Notes: generated by a model from the letters alone, not told the origin. Shown: positions 15,934-22,625, counted from the first letter of the stretch. The stretch: 22,673 bases of DNA from Gammaproteobacteria bacterium (GCA_016214925.1 JACRMO010000253.1:1-22673), one strand, 5' to 3'. Program-made: numbers and translations.

Positions 15934-16127
15934 GCAGGTCCGGTGTGGTACGCCGGCTGAAGATTTGCACGCGAGGCAGCGTTTACACGAGGCGGTCGAC
16001 GCTGAACTTCGGGATGCGGACATTAAACAAACGTCACCCCAGGGGACTTAGCGGTTGTTTTCCGGTGCGCCAGATGCAACCTGATTCGTCCACAAGCCAA
16101 ACAATCGCAGTTTAGGAGGAGGATACT

Positions 16128-16727
16128 ATGTCTGACGCAATGCAGAGTGGCCAGATGGATCAATGGCTGAATCAGAAGTTGGACGAATTGCTGCCGAGCA
16201 AGCTGGCGGCAATCGAAGCCAACAAGACGCCATCGCTGGCCATCATCGCCACCAAGGGTACGTTGGACTGGGCCTATCCCCCGTTCATCCTGGCCTCCAC
16301 CGCTGCCGCCCTGGGATGGAACGCCAGCATCTTCTTCACCTTCTACGGCCGGTTGTTGCTGAAGAAGGAGATCCCCGCCGAGGTCAGCCCGCTGGGCAAC
16401 CCGGCGATGCCGATGAAGATGCCGTTCGGTCCGAAGTGGTTCCAGAGCTTCACCTGGCCGATGCCGAACCTGATCATGGCCGGCATCCCCGGCTTCGAGA
16501 AGGTGGCCACCGGCCTGATGAAGAAGACGTTCAAGAACAAGGGCGTCGCCACCGTGGAAGAGCTGCGCGAGCTGTGCATCGAGGCGGATGTGAAGATGTA
16601 CGCCTGTCGGATGACCGTCGACGTGTTCGGTTTCAGCCACGATGAATTCATCGGCGGCGTGGATTATGTCGGCGCGACCTACTTCCTGCCGATCGGCAAG
16701 GAAGCGGACGTCTGCCTGTTTATCTAA
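16128..16727 (+). CDS. dsrE2: DsrE2-like sulfur-trafficking protein (DsrE/DsrF/DrsH-like family)
   Basis: 199 residues of the DsrE/F/H-like fold. After an N-terminal helix (1-30) comes SLAIIATKGTLDW (36-48), a hydrophobic stretch (about 50-72), the loop LGNPAMPMKMPFGPKWF, and the C-terminal core with C150 and C160 (ELCIEADVKMYACRMTVDV) and GGVDYVGATYFL. The Cys-x9-Cys arrangement with a following MxxD is what I associate with DsrE2 proteins, which take part in cytoplasmic sulfur relay with rhodanese and TusA. A third cysteine, C196, lies near the end. The hydrophobic stretches suggest membrane association. GGAGGAGG sits about seven bases before the ATG. The gene has its own promoter and terminator. 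No TusA is next to it, which is unlike the Allochromatium arrangement. Confidence 0.85.
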   Translation: MSDAMQSGQMDQWLNQKLDELLPSKLAAIEANKTPSLAIIATKGTLDWAYPPFILASTAAALGWNASIFFTFYGRLLLKKEIPAEVSPLGNPAMPMKMPFGPKWFQSFTWPMPNLIMAGIPGFEKVATGLMKKTFKNKGVATVEELRELCIEADVKMYACRMTVDVFGFSHDEFIGGVDYVGATYFLPIGKEADVCLFI

Positions 16728-16754
16728 GTACGTCTGGTCAGTCTTGAAAAAGCG

Positions 16755-16786
16755 CAGGGCCCTTTTGGGCCCTGTTCTTTTTTATT
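16755..16786 (+). terminator. Strong rho-independent terminator after the DsrE2-like gene
   Basis: A perfect 8-bp stem (CAGGGCCC 16755-16762 with GGGCCCTG 16767-16774) with a TTTT loop is followed by TTCTTTTTTATT. On the minus strand the same stem is followed by CGCTTTTTC, so it may also stop transcription from the right. Confidence 0.9.
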
Positions 16787-16810
16787 CCCCAAGTGGTACT
16801 TCCCCGCCCC

Positions 16811-16840
16811 TGAAAAAATAACCCGGTGCAGTCCACCGGG
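16811..16840 (-). terminator. Orphan minus-strand rho-independent terminator
   Basis: Read on the minus strand, a perfect 7-bp stem (CCCGGTG at 16840-16834 with CACCGGG at 16828-16822, five-base loop) is followed by TTATTTTTTC. This is a good terminator for a leftward transcript, yet no recognised minus-strand gene lies upstream of it; the next gene to the right (pip) is on the plus strand. Confidence 0.6.
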
Positions 16841-17002
16841 GTCGATGCCAATTCGAGGCTGGAAGGCGATCTCAATTCCTTCCTTGGACAACCTCCGAGT
16901 AGCCACGCGCATGTTCCTCCCCGAAATGCCCGCACTTTCCCCGTACAGTAAATGTCCCTAGACTTCAGCTACTCGGTAACCCCCGCGCTCGCGTGAAGCC
17001 GT

Positions 17003-17011
17003 TGCGATAAT
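17003..17011 (+). promoter_or_regulatory. Candidate extended -10 promoter for pip
   Basis: TGC followed directly by GATAAT (17006-17011) matches the extended -10 form TGn-TATAAT at all but one position. No good -35 hexamer is seen 17 bases upstream, which extended -10 promoters can tolerate. The start would be near 17018, giving a leader of about 90 bases before the pip ATG. Confidence 0.35.
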
Positions 17012-17109
17012 GGCATTGCGCGGTCGAGGGTTGCTGTCGGTTCATCGATCAACTAGTTGTAAGCATTCCCCTCCTCGTGCAGAGCGAGAGGGTGGCTGGG
17101 AGCATGTGC

Positions 17110-18060
17110 ATGCAGGGGTTCTACCCGGAGATCCAACCTTATGTCCGCCACACTTTGGCGGTCGACGCGATTCATCAACTCTACATAGAAGAGTCCGGCA
17201 ATCCGCAGGGCATCCCCGTCGTGTTTCTGCACGGCGGCCCCGGCGCGGGTTGTGAACCGTTTCAACGCCGCTTCTTCGATCCGCAACGCTATCGCATTGT
17301 GCTGTTCGATCAGCGCGGTTGCGGTAAATCCACGCCGCATGCCGAACTCGCCGGCAACACCACGCAGGATCTGGTCGCCGATATCGAACGCATCCGTGAG
17401 CATCTCGGCATCGAGCGTTGGCTGGTGTTCGGCGGCTCCTGGGGATCGACGCTGGGACTCGTGTATGCCGAGACGTATCCCGAGCGGGTGTTGGGTCTGG
17501 TACTGCGCGGCATCTTCTTATGCCGGCCGCGCGACATCCACTGGTTCTATCAGGACGGCGCCGCGTTCGTGTTTCCAGATTACTGGCAGGATTTTCTCGC
17601 ACCGATCCCGCCGGCGGAACGCGGCAATATGGTCGCGGCGTATTACGCGCGCCTGACCGGCAACGATGAAATCACCCGCATGGCCGCGGCCAAGGCCTGG
17701 TCGCTGTGGGAAGGGCGCACGGCAACACTGTTGCCGCGTCAATCGGTGATCGAGCATTTTGCCAATCCGTTCACCGCGCTCAGTCTCGCGCGCATCGAAT
17801 GTCATTACTTCATCCACAACAGCTTCCTGTACCCGGATCAGCTCCTCGCCCAAGCCGATCGGCTCAAAGGCATCCCGGGCGTGATCGTGCATGGGCGCTA
17901 TGATGTCGTGTGTCCGGTCGAACAGGCCTTTGCATTGCATCAGGTCTGGCCGGAGGCGCAACTCAACGTCATCGCCGACGCCGGTCATTCCGCCACCGAG
18001 CCGGGGATTGTCGATGCACTGATACGCGCGACAGACAGTTTCGCAAAGCGACTGGCGTGA
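17110..18060 (+). CDS. pip: Proline iminopeptidase
   Basis: Alpha/beta-hydrolase of peptidase family S33 that removes N-terminal proline from peptides, cytoplasmic. The 316-residue protein shows the oxyanion-hole motif HGGPGAGC (41-48), FDQRGCGKS (66-74), nucleophile S110 in GGSWGS, the acid D265 in HGRYDVVCP, and H293 in DAGHS. Length and active-site numbering agree with the Xanthomonas enzyme. The ATG at 17110 was chosen because GGGAG lies seven bases upstream; alternatives are ATG 17104 and GTG 17077, in the same frame. dtd follows after 10 bases and is probably cotranscribed. Confidence 0.93.
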   Translation: MQGFYPEIQPYVRHTLAVDAIHQLYIEESGNPQGIPVVFLHGGPGAGCEPFQRRFFDPQRYRIVLFDQRGCGKSTPHAELAGNTTQDLVADIERIREHLGIERWLVFGGSWGSTLGLVYAETYPERVLGLVLRGIFLCRPRDIHWFYQDGAAFVFPDYWQDFLAPIPPAERGNMVAAYYARLTGNDEITRMAAAKAWSLWEGRTATLLPRQSVIEHFANPFTALSLARIECHYFIHNSFLYPDQLLAQADRLKGIPGVIVHGRYDVVCPVEQAFALHQVWPEAQLNVIADAGHSATEPGIVDALIRATDSFAKRLA

Positions 18061-18070
18061 GGCATTTGGC

Positions 18071-18514
18071 GTGATCGGACTTCTGCAGCGCGTGACCGAA
18101 GCGCGCGTGGTGGTCGACAGTGATACCGTCGGCGCTATCGGTCGCGGTCTGTTGGTACTGATCGGCATCGAACGTGGCGATACCGAGAAGCAGGCCGATC
18201 GATTACTGGAACGCCTGCTTGGCTATCGCGTGTTTCCCGATGTCGATGACAAAATGAACCTGAGTCTGAGTGACATCGACGGCGGTCTGTTGCTGGTACC
18301 ACAGTTCACACTCCCGGCGGATACACGCAAAGGTATGCGCCCGAGCTTCACGCCCGCCGCGGCGCCGGAGGAGGGTGGACGACTGTTCGACTATCTGGTC
18401 GCGCGGGCCGGTGCGCAACATCGCCACGTCGCGACCGGGCAGTTCGGCGCAGATATGCAGGTGAGCCTGACCAACGATGGTCCAGTGACGTTCTGGTTAC
18501 AGACGAAAGAGTGA
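18071..18514 (+). CDS. dtd: D-aminoacyl-tRNA deacylase
   Basis: Hydrolyses D-aminoacyl-tRNAs (and glycyl-tRNA-Ala), clearing mischarged tRNA. The 147-residue protein aligns end to end with DTD: IGLLQRVTEARV at the start, GLLVLIGIERGD, KMNLSL, ADTRKGMRPSF (83-93) and the cross-subunit Gly-Pro motif NDGPVTFWL near the end. One oddity is that the usual SQFTL active-site motif reads PQFTL here. The start codon is GTG; GAGGC lies upstream. It follows pip by 10 bases; downstream is the nested palindromic repeat at 18518. Confidence 0.95.
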   Translation: MIGLLQRVTEARVVVDSDTVGAIGRGLLVLIGIERGDTEKQADRLLERLLGYRVFPDVDDKMNLSLSDIDGGLLLVPQFTLPADTRKGMRPSFTPAAAPEEGGRLFDYLVARAGAQHRHVATGQFGADMQVSLTNDGPVTFWLQTKE

Positions 18515-18517
18515 AAG

Positions 18518-18600
18518 GTAGGTTGGGGTGAGGCGATCTGTGCCGAACCCCAACAGGCTTTCCGCCATCGTTGGGGTTCGCTGCGCTTACCCCAACCTAC
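18518..18600. repeat. Nested palindromic repeat (GTAGGTTGGGGT family)
   Basis: The outer arms GTAGGTTGGGGT (18518-18529) and ACCCCAACCTAC (18589-18600) are perfect inverted copies of 12 bases. Inside them CGAACCCCAAC (18544-18554) and GTTGGGGTTCG (18570-18580) form a second perfect inverted pair of 11 bases. The TTGGGGT core thus occurs four times in alternating orientation. Similar GTAGGTTGGG(G/T)T palindromes are scattered between genes in many proteobacteria and resemble small non-autonomous elements (from memory). It starts three bases after the dtd stop and lies between convergent genes, so it may also act as a transcription barrier. No transposase is near. Confidence 0.8.
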
Positions 18601-18620
18601 ATTACTAAATCACCAGATCA

Positions 18621-18881
18621 TTACTGCATTGCAGATGAATTGCTCTTCTCGCATGGCTGCTGAAAGTAGCACGTCAGCGCGCTGGTCACTGTGGTCAGCA
18701 GCCAGAACAGAAAAAAGCCGACGGTGTAAGCGCCGAGCCGGCTCATCTCGGCGAAGTCGGTGTACATGAGCAGGTGCTGGGGATCGAAGGCGGTGAAAAA
18801 TAGAATGGTCGCCACGCCCGAGGTCAGGAAGGAGGGCCAGAGGATGGCGATAAAGCGTTGGATCAGCGGTATCTCGTGCAT
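18621..18881 (-). CDS. Small two-helix membrane protein at the end of the cco cluster
   Basis: 86 residues with two predicted transmembrane helices (about 10-31 and 48-69) joined by a short loop containing DPQHLLMYTDFAEMSRLG. The polar C-terminal tail contains two cysteines (TCYFQQPC). A very strong Shine-Dalgarno, GGAGGTGAT, precedes the ATG, good evidence of a real gene. It lies 40 bases after ccoH on the same strand, so it is the last gene of the oxidase/assembly operon seen here. I do not recognise a named family; it is too short and lacks the motifs for CcoI, and it does not look like CcoS. A role in cbb3 oxidase assembly is inference from position. Confidence 0.78.
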   Translation of the reverse strand: MHEIPLIQRFIAILWPSFLTSGVATILFFTAFDPQHLLMYTDFAEMSRLGAYTVGFFLFWLLTTVTSALTCYFQQPCEKSNSSAMQ

Positions 18882-18921
18882 GACATCACCTCCGTGGCAT
18901 TCGTATGTTATTAGTTGTCCA

Positions 18922-19431
18922 TCAATCGTTCGGTTGCAGCCGTGCCTGCTGTTGTTCCGGCAAAGCGAGCCGCCCCGTCAGTCGCCAGTCGCCCGCGCGC
19001 GGTTCGAGCTGGAGATGCCAACGCCCCGGCGCGGTTTTATCCAATGGCGCGGACCAGCGGTTGCCGGCCTCGGCGCGTAGCGTCAGATCATGATCGAGAT
19101 GCGGGCGCGTGGGATGAATCATGTGCAACACCAGATCGCCGCGCTGCTGTGCGTCGATGCGTCCCTCGAGTGTCAGGACGATGCGCCGACCGGCAGCGTC
19201 GATGCGGATCAGTCCGGACAACCCCAGCGCCTGCGCGCGGTGTTCGCGGTCGAGCGTCTGATTGATGGCCAAACCCTGCTTGTAATAGTCGTCGGCGACC
19301 AACCCATCCGGATCGTGCGCCGCGATGATCCAGGTGGCGATTCCACCGATCACCGCCGTCAGCGGCAGCGCGATGATGAACCAGGGCCAGAACTGGCGAT
19401 ACCAGGGTTGTGGTTGCGTGAATGTTTCCAT
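18922..19431 (-). CDS. ccoH: FixH/CcoH family protein
   Basis: 169-residue inner-membrane protein with one N-terminal transmembrane segment (about 14-37, FWPWFIIALPLTAVIGG) followed by a periplasmic domain. HDPDGLVADDYYKQGLAINQTLDR just after the helix is the FixH signature. The family is needed for assembly or stability of cbb3 oxidase. The ATG overlaps the ccoG stop by one base (TGATG), and GGAGGTCACTG precedes it, so it is translated from the ccoG mRNA. The C-terminal domain is less conserved. Confidence 0.9.
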   Translation of the reverse strand: METFTQPQPWYRQFWPWFIIALPLTAVIGGIATWIIAAHDPDGLVADDYYKQGLAINQTLDREHRAQALGLSGLIRIDAAGRRIVLTLEGRIDAQQRGDLVLHMIHPTRPHLDHDLTLRAEAGNRWSAPLDKTAPGRWHLQLEPRAGDWRLTGRLALPEQQQARLQPND

Positions 19432-20873
19432 CAGTGACCTCCGGCGGCCGGGCCGATGAAGCGTCCGGTCTGTGTTGTGCGCAAGCCGGCGTCGTCGACG
19501 GCTTCCAGGGTGAATTCAATTTCGTTGCTCGGGCGTTCCAACCGGATCGGGTCGATGCGTACCCGGACCGGGAAATCGCGCACTTCACCCGTGTCGAGTT
19601 CGATCCGCTCCTCGCCCATGTCGAACTGCAGTCCGGGCAATCCGGCGACGGACAGGCGATATTGATGCGCGCGGGTGTCCATGTTGATCAGTTTCAGGGT
19701 GTAGACGTTTTCCACCAAGCCCATCTCGGTTTCACGATAGAGCATGTTGCGGTCGCGGATGATGTCCAGTTCGATGGGCACGCGCTGACTGATGGAATAC
19801 ACCAAGCCACCGGACAGTGCCAGCAGGAATAGGGCATACACCGCGATGCGCGGTCGCAGCACATGCGCGATCTTGCCTTCCATCGCGTTTTCCGTGGTGT
19901 AGCGGATCAGGCCCTTGGGGTAATCCATCTTTTCCATGACTTCATCGCAGGCATCCACGCAGGCGGCGCAGCCGATGCACTGGTACTGGAGTCCGTTGCG
20001 GATATCGATGCCGGTCGGACACACCTGCACGCACAGCGTACAGTCCACGCAGTCGCCCAAGCCAGCGGTGTGCCGATCTGTGCTGCGTTTGCGCGAGCCA
20101 CGCGGTTCGCCGCGCTTTTCGTCGTAGGAAATGATCAGTGTGTCGCGGTCGAACATGGCGCTCTGGAAGCGCGCATACGGACACATGTAGATGCACACCT
20201 GCTCGCGCATCCAGCCGGCGTTGCCGTAGGTGGCGAAGCCGTAGAAGATGATCCAGAAGGTTTCCCAGGGGCCGAGCGTCAGATTGAGGGTGGACGTCCA
20301 CAGCTCGGTGATCGGCGTGAAATAGCCGACGAACGTGAAGCCGGTCCAGGCCGACAGCGTCAGCCACAGTGCATGTTTGATTGCCTTGAGGCGGAATTTG
20401 TTCGCATCCATGCCGCTCTTGTCGAGCTTCATCTGTTTGCCGCGGTCGCCCTCGACCTTGCGTTCTATCCACAGGAACAGTTCGGTCCACACCGTCTGCG
20501 GACAGGCATAACCGCACCACAAGCGGCCGGCCAGGGCGGTAAAGAAGAACAGCGACAGTGCGGCGATGACCAGCAGCCAGGCCAGATAGATAAAATCCTG
20601 CGGCCAGAAGGTCAGGCCGAAGATATAGAACTTGCGTGCCGGCAAGTCGAACAGGATGGCCTGGTGATCGCTCCAGCGCAGCCAGGGCACAACGTAATAC
20701 AGGCCCAACAACACGGTGACGCCGAGCACGCGCAGCCCGGCGAACACACCGTGCACCTCGCGCGGATAGATCTTTTGGCGTTTGGCGTAGAGTTCGTTTT
20801 CGACGACGGAATCTTGAACAGATTTGTCTGGGAGAGATTTCTCTGGGACGGATTTCTGCGGGGTTTCGGACAC
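19431..20873 (-). CDS. ccoG: Cytochrome c oxidase accessory protein CcoG (FixG/RdxA)
   Basis: 480-residue membrane iron-sulfur protein implicated in copper reduction and delivery for cbb3 oxidase assembly. Several transmembrane helices lie at about 45-63, 95-115, 165-185, 203-218 and 333-352. Conserved CGYACPQ (120-126) and CIYMCPYARFQ (227-237) follow, and two ferredoxin-type clusters use C275, C278, C281, C285 and C299, C302, C305, C309. The periplasmic C-terminal part (from about 360) is an Ig-like domain. The start is GTG at 20873 with AGGG upstream. The N-terminus holds three imperfect five-residue repeats (KSVPE, KSLPD, KSVQD). The gene follows ccoP after a 102-base gap that contains a stem-loop. 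Confidence 0.94.
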   Translation of the reverse strand: MSETPQKSVPEKSLPDKSVQDSVVENELYAKRQKIYPREVHGVFAGLRVLGVTVLLGLYYVVPWLRWSDHQAILFDLPARKFYIFGLTFWPQDFIYLAWLLVIAALSLFFFTALAGRLWCGYACPQTVWTELFLWIERKVEGDRGKQMKLDKSGMDANKFRLKAIKHALWLTLSAWTGFTFVGYFTPITELWTSTLNLTLGPWETFWIIFYGFATYGNAGWMREQVCIYMCPYARFQSAMFDRDTLIISYDEKRGEPRGSRKRSTDRHTAGLGDCVDCTLCVQVCPTGIDIRNGLQYQCIGCAACVDACDEVMEKMDYPKGLIRYTTENAMEGKIAHVLRPRIAVYALFLLALSGGLVYSISQRVPIELDIIRDRNMLYRETEMGLVENVYTLKLINMDTRAHQYRLSVAGLPGLQFDMGEERIELDTGEVRDFPVRVRIDPIRLERPSNEIEFTLEAVDDAGLRTTQTGRFIGPAAGGH

Positions 20874-20924
20874 GACACAACCCTGGGATTTAACGTGTGG
20901 GAAAAGCTGTTCTGGATGCTTAGG

Positions 20925-20971
20925 GTGGCACCAGAACCGCGGGATTAAAACCCCACGCGTCCTGGTGCCAC
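20925..20971 (-). other. Stem-loop between ccoP and ccoG
   Basis: GTGGCACCAG (20925-20934) and CTGGTGCCAC (20962-20971) are perfect 10-base inverted copies around a 27-base centre that contains a weaker GGG/CCC pairing. On the minus strand there is no T tract after it, so it is more likely an mRNA-processing or stability element than a simple terminator. The structure begins four bases after the ccoP stop. Confidence 0.55.
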
Positions 20972-20975
20972 GCGC

Positions 20976-21824
20976 CTAATTACTTGGCTGACAGGCTATA
21001 CACATGCGGCCCGTGGCGATGGTCTGCTTGATCACACCCGGCGAACCGCCATAGAGCCAGACGTTGTCAGTCAGATTCGGCGCGCCCATTGCTGTGTTGC
21101 CTTTACCGTCCATGCCGTGACAGGCCACGCACATCGTCTCGAAGCGCGTCTTGCCTGCGGCGGCCTTGGCGGCATCCGCCTCGCGGCCGCTGAGCTGCAC
21201 GACATACGCTGTGACTTCCTCTACGCCGGCATCGCCCAAGGCATCCTTCCACGCCGGCATTGCGCCCTGACGACCGTCCAGAATGGTGGTCTTGATCGTC
21301 TCGGGTTCGCCGCCGTACAGCCAGTCATTATCGGACAGATTGGGGAAGCCCGGGCTGCCATGCGCATCCGAACCGTGACAGGTGGAGCAGTAGTTCAGGA
21401 ACAGTCGCTGCCCGACCTTGAGGGCCTGATCGTCCGCGGCCAGCGCGGCGATGTCTTTCTGTGCATAGGCCGCGAAGATCGGATCGAACTTCTCGGCGGC
21501 CTGCTGCATCTCGCTGTCGTATTGCTGTTCCTCGGTCCAGCCTAGGTAGCCGCCGAATTTGCCGAGACCCGGATAGAGGGCAAGATACACCAAGCCGAAC
21601 ACCAGCGTGAGGTGGAACATCCACAACCACCAGCGCGGCAGCGGATTGTTGTACTCCTGGAGGGTATCGTCCCAGGAATGGCCGGTGACATCACCCGTGG
21701 CGGCCTCGCCGGCGCGCCGCTTGGTGGCCCAGATAATCAGCCACCAGCAAGCCAGGATGTTGCCGACGGTGAGCAGAATCACCCACCAGTTCCAGAATTC
21801 ACTCGAAAACACAAAGTCATTCAT
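20976..21824 (-). CDS. ccoP: cbb3-type cytochrome c oxidase subunit CcoP (diheme), abnormal C-terminus
   Basis: 282-residue diheme cytochrome c that passes electrons to CcoO/CcoN. It has two N-terminal hydrophobic segments (about 12-33 and 64-84), heme site one CSTCH (146-150) with Met ligand M189 in GRQGAMPAW, and heme site two CVACH (232-236). The second domain should end like the first, with GRxGxMPA...AYVxxLS. Instead it stops abruptly after GR as MCIACQPSN. Shifting frame at that point reads VYSLSAK-stop, the ending expected of CcoP, so roughly 60 bases appear to be missing with loss of frame. The ATG at 21824 has AAGGA upstream and overlaps ccoQ by eight bases. A longer in-frame start at 21944 is rejected because it lies within ccoQ. 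Confidence 0.92.
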   Translation of the reverse strand: MNDFVFSSEFWNWWVILLTVGNILACWWLIIWATKRRAGEAATGDVTGHSWDDTLQEYNNPLPRWWLWMFHLTLVFGLVYLALYPGLGKFGGYLGWTEEQQYDSEMQQAAEKFDPIFAAYAQKDIAALAADDQALKVGQRLFLNYCSTCHGSDAHGSPGFPNLSDNDWLYGGEPETIKTTILDGRQGAMPAWKDALGDAGVEEVTAYVVQLSGREADAAKAAAGKTRFETMCVACHGMDGKGNTAMGAPNLTDNVWLYGGSPGVIKQTIATGRMCIACQPSN

Positions 21825-21999
21825 GGTTGTTTTCCTTCTGCGTGCCCGTGTGTGCGGGGATGCCGTCTTCGACGAACGGCAGGTTAGCCGCCTCATCGAA
21901 GGCTTGTTTGCGTTTACTGCTCCAGGCCCAGATCCAGACACCAATGAAGGTTACGAAAATCAGTACCGTGAAAATGGAGCGTAGGGTTGAAATATCCAT
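21817..21999 (-). CDS. ccoQ: cbb3-type cytochrome oxidase subunit CcoQ
   Basis: 60-residue single-helix membrane protein (helix about 8-27, FTVLIFVTFIGVWIWAW) followed by a charged SSKRKQAFDEAANLPFVED segment that is typical of CcoQ/FixQ. The family stabilises the CcoP interaction with the core complex. GGAGGT precedes the ATG at 21999, right at the ccoO stop, five bases away; a longer in-frame frame upstream overlaps ccoO and is rejected. Its last codons overlap the ccoP start. Confidence 0.92.
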   Translation of the reverse strand: MDISTLRSIFTVLIFVTFIGVWIWAWSSKRKQAFDEAANLPFVEDGIPAHTGTQKENNHE

Positions 22000-22004
22000 G
22001 CCGC

Positions 22005-22613
22005 TTACCTCCGCGTCTTGATCACGGTACCCAGGTTCTGCAGGTACGCGATCAAGGCTTCCAGTTCGGTTTTGCCGGCCACCGCCGCCTGCGCACCCGC
22101 AATGTCGGCGTCCGTATACGGCACACCCATCACGCGCATGGTTTCCATTTTCTTGGCAGTCAGCGCGCCGTCCAGCGTGTTTTCCGCCAGCCATGGGAAT
22201 CCGGGCATGTTCGACTCGGGCACGACGTCACGCGGATTCATCAGATGCACGCGATGCCAGTCGTCCGAATAACGGCCGCCGACACGCGCCAGATCCGGAC
22301 CGGTACGCTTGGAACCCCACTGGAACGGATGGTCGTACACGAACTCGCCGGCCACCGAGTAGTGACCGTAGCGTTCGGTCTCGGCACGGAACGGCCGGAT
22401 CATCTGCGAGTGGCAAACATAGCAGCCTTCACGCGTATAGATGTCGCGACCTTCCAGTTCCAATGCCGTGCGCGGCATCAGGCCTTCGACCGGTTCCGTG
22501 GTGCTCTTCAAGAAGAACAGCGGCACGATCTCGACCAGACCGCCCACGCTGATGACCAGAATGACCAGCAACGCTAGCAGGCCGACATTTTTTTCTACGA
22601 CTTCATGACTCAT
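22005..22613 (-). CDS. ccoO: cbb3-type cytochrome c oxidase subunit CcoO (monoheme)
   Basis: 202-residue membrane-anchored monoheme cytochrome c. One N-terminal helix (about 10-34) is followed by the periplasmic domain with heme motif CYVCH (64-68) in EGCYVCHSQMIRPF and axial Met M136 in PESNMPGFPWL. Length matches the usual 200-205 residues. GGAGA precedes the ATG; the gene starts 12 bases after the ccoN stop. It passes electrons from CcoP to the CcoN binuclear centre, giving high-affinity oxygen respiration. Confidence 0.97.
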   Translation of the reverse strand: MSHEVVEKNVGLLALLVILVISVGGLVEIVPLFFLKSTTEPVEGLMPRTALELEGRDIYTREGCYVCHSQMIRPFRAETERYGHYSVAGEFVYDHPFQWGSKRTGPDLARVGGRYSDDWHRVHLMNPRDVVPESNMPGFPWLAENTLDGALTAKKMETMRVMGVPYTDADIAGAQAAVAGKTELEALIAYLQNLGTVIKTRR

Positions 22614-22625
22614 GGCGATGTCTCC

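Larger units (their letters stand above)
16787..17109. other. Intergenic stretch between the DsrE2-like gene and pip
   Basis: Together with the terminator before it, this leaves about 380 bases without a recognised gene. It holds the minus-strand terminator (16811-16840) and a candidate extended -10 promoter for pip (17003-17011). On the minus strand an ATG at 16912, preceded by GGGGAGGAAC, opens a 62-codon frame to 16724. It reads through both hairpins and matches no family I recognise, so it is not called as a gene. A small RNA ending at the 16811 terminator is possible. Confidence 0.5.

Noticed and set aside
15859..16053. An open plus-strand frame after the rhodanese gene that reads like coding sequence (contains ARQRLHEAVDAELRDADIK)
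   Set aside because: There is no credible start codon or ribosome site, it spans the predicted DsrE2 promoter, and it matches no family I recognise; in particular it is not TusA-like.
16724..16912. A 62-codon minus-strand frame considered as a transposase remnant (PGGLHRVI-like segment)
   Set aside because: The similarity to Y1 transposase N-termini is too slight, the ribosome site spacing is short, and two terminator hairpins fall inside it.
19863..20948. A 361-codon plus-strand open frame
   Set aside because: It is the antisense shadow of ccoG, which has all its iron-sulfur cysteines.
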